The notes below the pieces were generated by a model, which was given only the letters and a program-made list of their open reading frames with translations, had not been told where the DNA came from and made no database searches. 64,000 nt of DNA from Clostridia bacterium (GTDB lineage Bacteria; Bacillota; Clostridia; Christensenellales; Borkfalkiaceae). Below are positions 22,661 through 32,309 of this stretch, piece after piece; the stretch's first letter is position 1; each line of letters opens with the position of its first letter. Location: the NCBI GenBank assembly GCA_017456055.1, contig JAFTKC010000019.1, positions 1 through 64,000 on the forward strand. The letters run 5' to 3'. A program made the translations under genes and the position numbers.

Positions 22661-25600
22661 TTGAAACTTACCGAATTATATCCTAACGACCTAACAAGTG
22701 AAGGTGGCAAAAAAGACGACCCAAACAATCTTGGTCCTACTATAAACGACTATATGACGGTTGACTCAATCAAGACTTGGATTAGAAAGTCTGGCGTGGG
22801 ACTTAATTTGGCTATTATAAAAACAAATAAGTATGCAAACGCTTTTATAGAAGGCAATACTATGTATGTAAGTGAAGAACATCTGGCTGACGGAACTTGG
22901 GTGAAACAAGTTGCGCACGAAGTTTCTCACTTTACAGAAAACACAAGAGAATTTGAGCATTTCGCAGAGTTTATAACAGAAGACGTTGAAGCAGTAAATA
23001 GGGCTGTTGCAAAAATTGTAAAGGCTACCGATTATGGTTTTACCGAAGCCGATATTCGTTCTGCTTTGAATAAAATCAAACAAGGCTTAAAACTCACTGC
23101 AAAAGAATTGTCGGGCTATCAAGAGTTAGTGGCCCACGTCACAGAAGAATTGCTTGGCAATGAAAAAAGTATTGAAAGATTGTCACGCAACAATACTGGG
23201 CTTGCAAGAAAAATCTATAACAAAATTAGAGATATACTCACTGCTATTAAGGGAACTAATGCAGAAAAAGCAACAGTTGAAAGACTTAAAAAGGCAGAGA
23301 AACTTTTCGCACGCTCTTTAACTGCTATCGGTTCGGAACTTGGTGAATTTAGAACGCAAGCAGGCAGAACGCTTGAAAAGTATAAAAAGGATAAAGAAGA
23401 ATACCTTGCACTTCCAGAAGCCGAAAGAGAAAACTGGCTTAAAGATAAAGGTTATAAAGCAGAAGATTTTGCTGACGACGTTCTTGACGACGGCAATGAA
23501 CTTGACAATTCTGGCGAAATAAGGTATTCTTATAAAGCAAGAGACCCTAAAACAGTGACTGAAAAAGAATTTAAGCATCACTATTGGGCTGTTGCAAATA
23601 ATCTTCTCTCAAAAGAAGAACTTGGCGTGTTAAATTCTGCAATCGGAAACATAAGCAGGGGCGAAGTTTACGAAAAAAATGCTGACGGATTATATATGAT
23701 ACCCGTTGGCAAAAATCAAGTTTATAACAAAGTTGTTTTCACGAACGGCAAGCAGTCAAGTTATTCAGTTGATTACATTGTAGAAATTCATTGCAAAAAA
23801 GAAAGTAATTTAGATAATGCACTGGGGTTATTGTATGAACAAGAAAAAAACGGTATTCCAACAAAAACTACAAACTTATTCAAAATCCACTATTCAAAAG
23901 ATTTCAGATTTAGCGACTTCCGAGCAAGCCTTGGAAAAAGTAGTGAAAATAGTGGAAGAAAGCAAGACGGAGCAAGAAGTAATAGAGAAGTTAAATTCTC
24001 TCTAAAAGATTCTGCAGGGACTTCGCTTTCACTCTCTCAAAGAGAGTTTTTTAAGGATAGTAAAATTCTTGACGAGAATGGCAATCTTCTTGTGATGTAT
24101 CACGGAACTGGCGAAAACTTTACTATCTTCGATTTAGAAAAAACTGGTTCAAGCAATGATAGAACATCACATCTTGGTTTTTGGTTTACGCCTAAAAAAT
24201 CCACAGCAGAATATTTTGCAGAGTTTAACTCAAATGAATATCTTGGAAAGAAAGGCAGAGTTAGAAAGGTTTATTTAAATATTACTAACCCTAAAATTTA
24301 TGAGCCAGCAGATAATTCTTCAAAAATCAAAGCACTTGAAGATAAGAACGAAGACATTAAAAAGGAAAATGCTGGCTATCGTAAAAGAATGAGTGAAATT
24401 GTTGATAGATTTTACTATTCTATGTATTTTGACGACGGTTATAGTCTTTTTAATAATGCAGAACACGATTTGGGGTATAGAGTTGGCGAAGAATACTACG
24501 TCAAAATGTTCAAAATGACGGAAGAACAAGCCAAGGAAGTGTATTCATTAACAAGAAAGGTTCTTGAAAATAAAAAGATTATAGAAAAGAACAATACCGA
24601 AATCGGCAGGCTTGAAGACGGCGATTCTTTTATGCAAATGGCTGACGACCTTGACGAATTTATGGAATGGATAAATCCGTCCCACAATCACGAAAGGGGC
24701 TATGGTAGAGAAAACTACGTATCTACAAATGCAAGGGAAGCGGCTGAAAAGTTTAGAAATAAACTTATCAAACAAGGTTATGACGGAATATGGGTTAAGA
24801 ATACCAGAATGGACGAAAGTGGCGACCAAATTGTCGCTTTCTACCCAGAGCAAATTAAATTAACAACAAACAAAAAACCGACCGAAAATCCCGACATTCG
24901 CTTCTCTCTCAAAGATAGTCAAGATAGAACCTTGACAGAAGCACAAATTGAATACTTTAAGGATTCAAAGGTTAGGGACGAGCAAGGCAGACTGCAAGTT
25001 GTTTACCACGCTACAAATGCAGTATTTAATAAGATAGACTTTAAGAAAAATGCGCAAGGTGTATTTTGGTTTGCTTCAAGCAAAGAAGATTTATTATCTG
25101 GAAATGTGTCAACGCCCGGCATAAGAAATCGTAATTCTATAAATATTATGGAACTTTATGCAAACATAAAGAAACCTGCGACTTGGGAAGAATACGATAA
25201 ATATGGTATTCAACAACTGAAAGACCTTGGGTATGATGGTGCTATTCTTGAAGAAAATGGTGAGTTTGTAGGTTTTGTATTTAATAGTTCTAATCAAGTC
25301 AAATTAACCACAAACACAAATCCGACAACAAGTTCTGATATCCGTTTTTCACTAAAAGGTGATGCAACTTATACTTTAAGTGACGGACAAGTTAAAAAGA
25401 AAGTTGCCAACTTTACAAAGTTAAAGGTTTATTCAAAAGTAGAAGCCGAAAGCATTATAAACAGTATTCTTGAAACTAATTTTAATCTTGAAGATTATTC
25501 GGTTAGAATTTCTGGCAAAACAAAAGCAGAAGCGATTGACGTTCTTTGGAAGACATTGAATACTGCAGATGTTGGAAAGAGAACTGGAATCTCATTAAAG

Positions 25601-28600
25601 ATTGCAGACTATATTATTGACAACACAATAATTGAAAGCATTTATCTTGAAGAAGAAAACCAAATTTATACCGAAACGATATCGTTCTTAAAGCCCTATT
25701 TGCACAGCGTTGACTTAAAGGCGTTAAAGGGCGAAATAAAATACCGCTACGATACCGATAATAGCGTTTATCTTCTTTGGGGTAAGAGAAAGGGCGAAGA
25801 CGGACAAACTGCTGACCAAATCGCAATGGAACTTGCAGAAAATGGTTTCTTTATAGATGCTGAAAACGAAGCAGATATTTTCTTTGAAATGGACCGTGCT
25901 TATCGTGAAGCAGTTAGGGCGTTAAAAAAGAAAAGCGATAAATTCCTTGCAGATACACTTGGTAAAGAAGAAAGAAATAAACTTCGTCAAGATATTGCAA
26001 AAGATATTCTTCGTGCGTTTGATAGTAATGGTAAAAAATCAAAACTTGCAGAAATTATCGAACAGCAAAAAGAAAGGGCGAAAGTCTGGAAAGACCTTTA
26101 CTACGAAGAAAAACAACGTAATAGCGCTATCAATAATCTTCTTTATGAAGTGGGCAAAATTCGTGATATTCACTTTGGGGACTTCCAGAACTCTACGCAA
26201 TCACACAACTTATTATTCCGTGGTTCAATAGAAAAACTATCGGCAATTAAACACCGTGGCGATCTTAACAAATCTGGAACGAGAAGCATAGTTGCTGGGT
26301 TAAATGAATGGTATAGTAAAGATAATCCTGTCGTTGGCGATAGGTTTATTGAAGATATATCATACATATTAAATAAAATATCTTCTGGAACTGGCAAACT
26401 TACGGCAGAAGAAATTAAAGGGCTTGCTACTGCGGTGGCATATTTTAGGCACTTTATTGAAACCAACAACAAGATTTTCCGTGCTGGTAAGTATGTTTAT
26501 GCGAAGCCGATTGTAGAAGACTATATTAAGAAGATTGCTGATACTCAAAGCCTTAAAGTTAGTTGGGCTGGTAAAGTGTTTGACAAATTGTTTAACAATT
26601 CCAAACTTAACTATATGCAAACATTTAATGACCCAATGACTGTTGCAAGGTATATGGATAAGTATGGCGACGGCTTCTTTACCCAAACACTTGAATCGTT
26701 TAGAGAAGGCGCAGTTAACTCTGCTATTCTTGAAATGGAATTAAACGCAAGTGTTGAAGAATTTTACGACAAGCACAAAAAGTTCTTAAAGAACTTGAAG
26801 GCTAAAACGGTTAAGTATAATAACGTCGAAATCCCTGCTAACAAGGCTTTATATTTGTACATGGCTCTTAATAGGGAACAGGCTTTAATGGGGCTTGCAA
26901 GGTCTGGTTTTAGTTATAGAGACGACAAAGGAAAGACTGTTCGTGTTTCTGGTTTTGAAACTAATGAAGACTTAACCTTGGACGATATAAAAATTATTGC
27001 AAGCGAAGTTCAGACGGAACTTGAAAAGCAATTTACCGAAGCAGAACTTGAATATATCAAGATTGCTGAAAAACTTTTCAACGAAGACTGTAAAAAGTTG
27101 AAGTCTGAAAGAGATAAAACAAGACTTGGTTATTCAAACGTTGTTGACGATTATTATATTCCTATTCGTAGGGCATATATACCACAAAGTGTTGACGTTG
27201 ACAGTTTGCAATTTGAAATGGACCGTGTAAGTAATTTGTCGTTTAATAAGTCTGCTGTAAAAGGTGCAAAGAACGAATTATTTATTGAGTCGCTTGACCT
27301 TGTTCTTTCAAGGCATTTAAGGGGAATTGCGCAGTATTACCATTTATCCACTGTTATTGATAATTTTAATATTATATATAATATGGATATAGGTGGTAAT
27401 GCTAACCGTGTAAAAAGCATTGCTTCCGAAAGCGTAAATGTTTGGGAGAAAGGCAAGACCTATTTGCAAGATTTAATATCGGATATTCAAGGCGTTAAAA
27501 GGGGTGAAGGTAGTCGTGCGTTTGGGTTTATACGTGGTAGTTATGCAAAATACCAACTTGGCGCAAATCCCAAGGTTTGGTTTACTCAATTATCTTCTTT
27601 CTTTGCTTCAACGAGTATTCTTGATTATGGTTCGGTTATAAAAGGTTTGGCTATAAAAACAAATGACGTTGATAAATATTGTTCGCTTGCAAAATTACGT
27701 AATAATGACAATACTGCAGCGCTTGCGCAAGGCGTTCTTGACAAGGTTGACAAGGTTAGCAATGTTTTAATGAAGCCTATCGGTATGACTGACAGACTTG
27801 TGGTAAAGAAATTGTTTGGTGCTTGCCAAGTTCAAGTTCAAAAGAACACTGGGCTAAAAATCGGCACAGAAGAAAACAAGGTTAAGGCTGGCGAACTTTT
27901 ACAAAAAGTTATTCTTGAAACGCAACAAAACACAATGGCAACAGAACGTTCACAAGCAATGCGTTCGTACAGCGAACTCATGAAGACATTAACAATGTTT
28001 ACGTCTGACTCAATGAAAGTTGTCGGTAGAGTTATAGACTCTTATGGTGAATTATCAATCTTAAAAGCAAGAAGAAAAGCAACCACAAATATAAACGAAA
28101 AAATGCTTTTTGACAAGAAAATTAATACCGCAAGAAAAAAAGCAGCGAAAACAACTTCTGCACTCGTGGCTTCAGCAATGTTTATGGCTTTAATTGCACA
28201 AGCTTTTAGAACACTTTACAACAAAGACGACGAAGAAGATAATATTGTGGAGAATATGGTTGTTGATGCAATCGGTAATCTTTTCGGTGGTTTACCTGTA
28301 TTCAAAGATATTTATAATAAAATTGTAGAAGGCTACGATTTTGACGGATATCAGTATTCCGCAATAAATGACTTGCTTGATTCTGTTTCAGATGTAATAA
28401 ACTTAACTGGGAATATTTTCTCTGGCAACGCAGATTCAAGAGATATGGCATTAAACATCAAAAAAATGTCCTATGCTATCGGTCAATTATTTGGTATTCC
28501 AGTTAGAAATGTTTATAATATATTCTATGGTTTAACCAAAAGAGTTAGCCCAGAAACTGCCTATAAGATTGACGACGTGTTCTATAAACAAAGTTATAAT

Positions 28601-29260
28601 TCTGACTTGAAGAAAGCAATTAAGAATAACGATGAAGCAATGATTGCTACTATTGCTGGTCTAATTATGGACGAAAATGTAGGCGACTTTGAAAACGGTT
28701 CAACGAGAAGTGAAGTAAATAGACTTCTTTCTGCCGGGTTTGATGTTCTTCCACAATCCGTTCCAAGCAGTGTGACTATAAACGAAGTTCAGCATTCACT
28801 AACTGGCCCACAACAAGAAAAGTTTAGAAAAGCATATAGTGGAGCAATTACTACCGTTGATAAACTTGTTTCAAGCAATGGTTATAAAATCGCAACTGAC
28901 GAAGCAAAGGCAAAGGCTATAAAATATGTTTATCGCTATTATTACTACGAAGCACAACATCAAGCCTTAAATGTTGATTTAGATAGTAAGTTGTATTTGT
29001 TTGGTCAAATAGTTCCGATTGAGAAAATGGCTCTTGCACTTGCAGAAGTTCCTTTACTGGTCGAGAACTCAACAAACAAGAAAACAGCCGTGCAAAGATA
29101 CTTGCAAGCCAGCAAATTAACATCTGCGCAAAAATATATGCTTATGGGCTACTTTGGGTATAAGAACACCAAAGGCGAAGGCGTTGTTAAAAGCGCAATA
29201 AATAAAACATCACTAACAAAAGAACAGAAAAAACTTCTTTTAGAAAAGTGTGGCTATTAA
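22661..29260 (+). CDS. Giant phage-type polyvalent protein: zincin, two ADP-ribosyltransferase-like domains, membrane-active C-terminus
   Basis: About 2,200 residues. An N-terminal metallopeptidase-like domain has HEVSH at 86-90. An unassigned module follows (about 290-440). Then come two ART-PolyVal-like domains, the first from residue 450 (FFKDSKILDENGNLLVMYHGT) and the second from 750 (YFKDSKVRDEQGRLQVVYHAT). The long C-terminal part resembles large polyvalent-protein domains (LPD38-like), with a hydrophobic helix near 1832-1855. A junction motif DIRFSLK recurs at 286, 443, 745 and 893. Such proteins are ejected with phage DNA to act early in the host. The start is a weak TTG without ribosome site. 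The frame stays open back to 22502, so the gene is probably 5'-truncated. No capsid or terminase genes are near. Confidence 0.72.
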   Translation: MKLTELYPNDLTSEGGKKDDPNNLGPTINDYMTVDSIKTWIRKSGVGLNLAIIKTNKYANAFIEGNTMYVSEEHLADGTWVKQVAHEVSHFTENTREFEHFAEFITEDVEAVNRAVAKIVKATDYGFTEADIRSALNKIKQGLKLTAKELSGYQELVAHVTEELLGNEKSIERLSRNNTGLARKIYNKIRDILTAIKGTNAEKATVERLKKAEKLFARSLTAIGSELGEFRTQAGRTLEKYKKDKEEYLALPEAERENWLKDKGYKAEDFADDVLDDGNELDNSGEIRYSYKARDPKTVTEKEFKHHYWAVANNLLSKEELGVLNSAIGNISRGEVYEKNADGLYMIPVGKNQVYNKVVFTNGKQSSYSVDYIVEIHCKKESNLDNALGLLYEQEKNGIPTKTTNLFKIHYSKDFRFSDFRASLGKSSENSGRKQDGARSNREVKFSLKDSAGTSLSLSQREFFKDSKILDENGNLLVMYHGTGENFTIFDLEKTGSSNDRTSHLGFWFTPKKSTAEYFAEFNSNEYLGKKGRVRKVYLNITNPKIYEPADNSSKIKALEDKNEDIKKENAGYRKRMSEIVDRFYYSMYFDDGYSLFNNAEHDLGYRVGEEYYVKMFKMTEEQAKEVYSLTRKVLENKKIIEKNNTEIGRLEDGDSFMQMADDLDEFMEWINPSHNHERGYGRENYVSTNAREAAEKFRNKLIKQGYDGIWVKNTRMDESGDQIVAFYPEQIKLTTNKKPTENPDIRFSLKDSQDRTLTEAQIEYFKDSKVRDEQGRLQVVYHATNAVFNKIDFKKNAQGVFWFASSKEDLLSGNVSTPGIRNRNSINIMELYANIKKPATWEEYDKYGIQQLKDLGYDGAILEENGEFVGFVFNSSNQVKLTTNTNPTTSSDIRFSLKGDATYTLSDGQVKKKVANFTKLKVYSKVEAESIINSILETNFNLEDYSVRISGKTKAEAIDVLWKTLNTADVGKRTGISLKIADYIIDNTIIESIYLEEENQIYTETISFLKPYLHSVDLKALKGEIKYRYDTDNSVYLLWGKRKGEDGQTADQIAMELAENGFFIDAENEADIFFEMDRAYREAVRALKKKSDKFLADTLGKEERNKLRQDIAKDILRAFDSNGKKSKLAEIIEQQKERAKVWKDLYYEEKQRNSAINNLLYEVGKIRDIHFGDFQNSTQSHNLLFRGSIEKLSAIKHRGDLNKSGTRSIVAGLNEWYSKDNPVVGDRFIEDISYILNKISSGTGKLTAEEIKGLATAVAYFRHFIETNNKIFRAGKYVYAKPIVEDYIKKIADTQSLKVSWAGKVFDKLFNNSKLNYMQTFNDPMTVARYMDKYGDGFFTQTLESFREGAVNSAILEMELNASVEEFYDKHKKFLKNLKAKTVKYNNVEIPANKALYLYMALNREQALMGLARSGFSYRDDKGKTVRVSGFETNEDLTLDDIKIIASEVQTELEKQFTEAELEYIKIAEKLFNEDCKKLKSERDKTRLGYSNVVDDYYIPIRRAYIPQSVDVDSLQFEMDRVSNLSFNKSAVKGAKNELFIESLDLVLSRHLRGIAQYYHLSTVIDNFNIIYNMDIGGNANRVKSIASESVNVWEKGKTYLQDLISDIQGVKRGEGSRAFGFIRGSYAKYQLGANPKVWFTQLSSFFASTSILDYGSVIKGLAIKTNDVDKYCSLAKLRNNDNTAALAQGVLDKVDKVSNVLMKPIGMTDRLVVKKLFGACQVQVQKNTGLKIGTEENKVKAGELLQKVILETQQNTMATERSQAMRSYSELMKTLTMFTSDSMKVVGRVIDSYGELSILKARRKATTNINEKMLFDKKINTARKKAAKTTSALVASAMFMALIAQAFRTLYNKDDEEDNIVENMVVDAIGNLFGGLPVFKDIYNKIVEGYDFDGYQYSAINDLLDSVSDVINLTGNIFSGNADSRDMALNIKKMSYAIGQLFGIPVRNVYNIFYGLTKRVSPETAYKIDDVFYKQSYNSDLKKAIKNNDEAMIATIAGLIMDENVGDFENGSTRSEVNRLLSAGFDVLPQSVPSSVTINEVQHSLTGPQQEKFRKAYSGAITTVDKLVSSNGYKIATDEAKAKAIKYVYRYYYYEAQHQALNVDLDSKLYLFGQIVPIEKMALALAEVPLLVENSTNKKTAVQRYLQASKLTSAQKYMLMGYFGYKNTKGEGVVKSAINKTSLTKEQKKLLLEKCGY

Positions 29261-29265
29261 TAATT

Positions 29266-29296
29266 AAAAAGCGAGCAGAAAATTTGTTCGCTTTTT
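29266..29296 (+). terminator. Intrinsic terminator after the polyvalent protein
   Basis: AAAAAGCGAGCA pairs with TGTTCGCTTTTT, one G-U pair, six bases after the stop. Confidence 0.78.
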
Positions 29297-29398
29297 AAAA
29301 TTTAATTAAATGATAAGTTTTATTGGTTCGTTTAATTATAATTTAGACAAATAAATCTAAAATTTTACAAAATTTTATATAGTAGGATTGCTAAAATA

Positions 29399-29426
29399 TT
29401 GACATTGAAGCAAAAAATGGTATAAT
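29399..29426 (+). promoter_or_regulatory. Promoter of the ImmA/IrrE-membrane protein pair
   Basis: TTGACA (29399-29404), 16-base spacer, TATAAT (29421-29426), 42 bases before the chosen ATG. A near-consensus, probably strong promoter. Confidence 0.75.
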
Positions 29427-29467
29427 ATTGGTAGAAAAAGAAATTGATAAAAGGTAGATATAATTTA

Positions 29468-30064
29468 ATGAGGTTGCCACAAAAGAGAAGAAAAGAGTTA
29501 GATGAAATTGTCCATAATTTTTGTCGTGGAACAGGTTTTAATACAAAAGAAGATTTATTTAAGGAATTAAATAAAATTGGGTTTGATGTGTATAGCGCGC
29601 AGTTTAAAAGACAACTAGCTGGCATGATTTTGGTTAATGAAAATGTTGAAAAACTTGATAAGTTTGATAGTAATAAAGTTATAATTTATAACAAAAAATA
29701 CAATTACTATGAGATTCGCTTTATACTTCTACATGAGTTGGCCCATTACATAAGTAGAAAATTTGTAGAAAACGATGCTAAGTTGCTTTTTGCAGTTAGA
29801 GACCATAATGAAGAATATCATGATGATGTTGAGGAGCAGGAAATGGACTATATGGCAGCGGCAATGCTTGTTCCTACTGATGAGATTATTAACGATATTA
29901 AAGAATATAAACATGATTTAAAATTAGATAATCAACATAATTTTGCTGATATATTAAAGCAAGATGAGTATTTTGTTCAACGACTACAAAGAAAATACAA
30001 GATTGAAAAAATTTTAGCAATGCGCAGAATTGACGAGGTTTTAGAAGGTACGGAAGTTGGCTAA
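29468..30064 (+). CDS. ImmA/IrrE-family metallo-endopeptidase
   Basis: A 198-residue protein with the zinc motif HELAHYI near residue 90 and a downstream EEQEMDYMAAAMLVP segment, both typical of ImmA/IrrE (COG2856) peptidases. Relatives cleave a repressor, such as ImmR on ICEBs1 or DdrO in Deinococcus. No helix-turn-helix repressor is encoded next to it. The ATG at 29468 has AAGGTAG upstream; an in-frame TTG at 29444 is unlikely. Its stop overlaps the start of a membrane protein, so they are co-translated. It lies in an accessory island next to a phage protein. Confidence 0.82.
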   Translation: MRLPQKRRKELDEIVHNFCRGTGFNTKEDLFKELNKIGFDVYSAQFKRQLAGMILVNENVEKLDKFDSNKVIIYNKKYNYYEIRFILLHELAHYISRKFVENDAKLLFAVRDHNEEYHDDVEEQEMDYMAAAMLVPTDEIINDIKEYKHDLKLDNQHNFADILKQDEYFVQRLQRKYKIEKILAMRRIDEVLEGTEVG

Positions 30065-30507
30065 TGGATAATTTTAATTTAAATGACGAAATAGAAGATG
30101 TTGCGCAGGTCAAAAGTGAAGAAGATGCTAAATTGAGCACTTTGGACAAGAGGGACGAAAGTTATACAAAATTAATTAATGCATATAAAGACTATTATAT
30201 TGATAAGTCAAAAGTAAATATTATTTTAAGAAAGTGTTTTTTGTGGTTAAGCTTTGGGCTATTATTTGCTTTAATTATTGGATGTATATTAATTAGTGTT
30301 TTCGGCTGTATATATCTCAACGGAGTATTTGGAGCATTAGTATCTGTAATATCTAGTATAGCAAGTATTACTACATCAACATTAGTTTTACCTAGGATTA
30401 TTGCAAGTTATTTGTTCCCAAATAACGAAGATAAAGAGATTAAAGAATTGATTCTTTTCTTTAAAGACTCGGATGATTCAATAAGATTAAATAAAAAAGA
30501 AAAATAA
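30064..30507 (+). CDS. Two-helix membrane protein coupled to the ImmA/IrrE peptidase
   Basis: A 147-residue protein. An acidic N-terminus (about 1-50) is followed by two hydrophobic helices (about 59-83 and 88-108), then a C-terminal tail rich in Asp, Glu and Lys. I do not recognise the family. It starts on the last base of the peptidase stop codon (TAATG), so the pair is translationally coupled. A peptidase plus membrane partner could be a two-component toxin, exclusion or stress module, with the membrane protein as substrate or effector. That is inference from context only. Confidence 0.6.
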   Translation: MDNFNLNDEIEDVAQVKSEEDAKLSTLDKRDESYTKLINAYKDYYIDKSKVNIILRKCFLWLSFGLLFALIIGCILISVFGCIYLNGVFGALVSVISSIASITTSTLVLPRIIASYLFPNNEDKEIKELILFFKDSDDSIRLNKKEK

Positions 30508-30530
30508 ACCTTGTTTATAATTTTTTAAAT

Positions 30531-30558
30531 GGGACTGGATTGATTTCCGTCCCTTTTT
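30531..30558 (+). terminator. Intrinsic terminator
   Basis: GGGAC-GGA arms with TCC-GTCCC and a TTTTT tail, 24 bases after the membrane protein stop. Confidence 0.72.
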
Positions 30559-30724
30559 ATTTGATTTTTTTAGAAAAAAAGATTATAATATAAGTGTTGA
30601 AAATTTCGTGTCACAAAAAAATGTCACAAAATAGAATAAAGCATAATAAAATACAGTAAAACAAATAATAAAAAAGTGCTCATTTTTAATAAAATTAATT
30701 AAAAACAGGCACTCTTTCTTTATT

Positions 30725-30812
30725 TGGCGGAGAAGAGAGGATTCGAACCTCCGATACCTTGCGGTATACACGCTTTCCAAGCGTGCACATTAGACCACTC
30801 TGACACCTCTCC
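30725..30812 (-). tRNA. tRNA-Ser (GGA anticodon)
   Basis: On the minus strand an 88-base class II tRNA begins GGAGAGGTGTCAGAGTGG. It has an anticodon stem-loop ACGCTTGGAAAGCGT with anticodon GGA, a long variable arm (ATACC/GGTAT), the T-loop GGTTCGAATCC and an encoded CCA end. Its 3' end faces the accessory island at 22.5-30.6 kb. Confidence 0.96.
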
Positions 30813-30924
30813 AAGCAATATTATCTTTTAGCCGAAAACTATTATAGCAAAAAAATTTTTCGTTGTCTATTAAATTTTTGTAAATTTCTCAAAAGGTAGC
30901 ATACTTCTACTAAACATAAAATAC

Positions 30925-30953
30925 TTGACAATTTAAATAAAAGTTATTAATAT
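30925..30953 (+). promoter_or_regulatory. trkA promoter, probably giving a leaderless transcript
   Basis: TTGACA (30925-30930), a 17-base spacer, TAATAT (30948-30953). The -10 element ends seven bases before the ATG at 30961, so the expected transcript start falls on or next to the start codon. Confidence 0.62.
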
Positions 30954-30960
30954 GTATTAT

Positions 30961-32307
30961 ATGAAAATCATTATTATAGGCGCAGGTAAAGTAGGCGCAA
31001 CTTTAATTAAAAATTTTATAAATGAGGGGCACGACGTAGTTATATTAGATATTGATGCCGATGCTGTAGCCGATAGAGTTAATAGGTTTGATATAAACGG
31101 CGTAATCGGTGGAGGAGCAGAGAGGGTTGCTCTTTTAGAAGCAGGCGTTGAGGAGGCTGACTTTTTGATTGCCTGCACTTCGCAAGACGAAGTAAATATT
31201 CTAAGTTGTGTTATAGCAAAAAAACTAGGCGCAAAGCACACGATAGCCAGAGTTAGAGACCCACAATATTTTAGCGAAATGGATAGCGTTAGAGATATTA
31301 TAGGCCTAGATTTAGCATTTAACCCAGAGCGTCAAACGGCAATCGAAATTGAAAGGCTAATAAAATTTCCATCTGCAAAAAGTATAGAAAGTTTTGCAAC
31401 GGGCAAGGCCTTAATGGTTGAATTTGACGTGTTAGAGGGAAACCCCATAATAGGTAAAACCATTATGGAAATTGGCAAAGAATATAAAAACAACGTCCTT
31501 TTTGGCATAATTAAGCGTGATGGGAGCGCAATAATTCCTAAGGGCGACACTAAGGTAAACAAGGGCGACGTAATTTATATAATCGGCGCGGAGTTAGACA
31601 TAATTAATTTTAGTAAAAAACTTAAAATTTTTAAGCCGAGATCAAAATCGTGCTTTATAATAGGTGGGGGAAAGGTTGCGTATTATTTGGCTAAAGCCCT
31701 AATTAGAGACGGAATAGACGTAAAGATTTTAGAAAACGACCAAGAGAGAGCAACTTTCTTAAGCGAAGAATTGCCTAAAGCCACCATTTTACTTGGCGAC
31801 GGCACGGACCATAGCGTTCTAGAAGAAGAGGGGCTAAAGAACGCCGACGCTTGCGTGACTTTAATGGGTGTGGACGAGCAAAACGTTATCGTTTCACTAT
31901 TTGCAAAAATGAAAGGCGTATCCAAAGTTGTTACCAACGTAGATAGAAGTATAATATCATCAATGGTCACGCAATTTGGACTAGACACGGTAATTTCACC
32001 GAGAAAAGTAATAGCCAGCCACATAGTAAAACACGTTAGAGCCACCGAAGTTAAAGACGGCATAAATAACTTATATATGTTAACTAAAGACGTAGAGGCG
32101 GTAGAATTTACGGTAAAATCTAGTTTTGAGAAAATGGGAATTCCACTTAAGAGCCTAAACGTAAAGAAAAATTTCCTTATTGGTGGAATAGTAAGAGAGG
32201 AAGAATTCGTATTGCCAACAGGTGATACCGACCTAAGAGAAAACGATAGAGTAATTGTCGTTTCAAAGGGTGAACAAATCAACGAATTGAGGGACATTTT
32301 AGACTAG
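30961..32307 (+). CDS. trkA: Trk potassium uptake regulator TrkA
   Basis: A 448-residue cytosolic protein with two repeats of RCK-N plus TrkA-C. The first nucleotide loop is IIIGAGKVGATLIKNF at the N-terminus. The second is IIGGGKVAYYLAKALI near residue 240. It binds NAD(H) or ATP and gates TrkH. I chose the ATG at 30961: the ATG three codons earlier overlaps the -10 hexamer, and the family starts MKIIIIGAG. No ribosome site is visible, consistent with leaderless translation. The stop is two bases from trkH. Confidence 0.92.
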   Translation: MKIIIIGAGKVGATLIKNFINEGHDVVILDIDADAVADRVNRFDINGVIGGGAERVALLEAGVEEADFLIACTSQDEVNILSCVIAKKLGAKHTIARVRDPQYFSEMDSVRDIIGLDLAFNPERQTAIEIERLIKFPSAKSIESFATGKALMVEFDVLEGNPIIGKTIMEIGKEYKNNVLFGIIKRDGSAIIPKGDTKVNKGDVIYIIGAELDIINFSKKLKIFKPRSKSCFIIGGGKVAYYLAKALIRDGIDVKILENDQERATFLSEELPKATILLGDGTDHSVLEEEGLKNADACVTLMGVDEQNVIVSLFAKMKGVSKVVTNVDRSIISSMVTQFGLDTVISPRKVIASHIVKHVRATEVKDGINNLYMLTKDVEAVEFTVKSSFEKMGIPLKSLNVKKNFLIGGIVREEEFVLPTGDTDLRENDRVIVVSKGEQINELRDILD

Positions 32308-32309
32308 TA

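Noticed and set aside
30725-30812. tRNA-Ser as attachment site of an integrated element spanning 22.5-30.6 kb
   Set aside because: I found no second copy of the tRNA 3' end at the far side and no integrase gene in the island.
31683-32297. A 204-codon antisense frame over trkA
   Set aside because: Shadow of the TrkA frame; Ser/Thr/Phe-rich composition typical of antisense reading.
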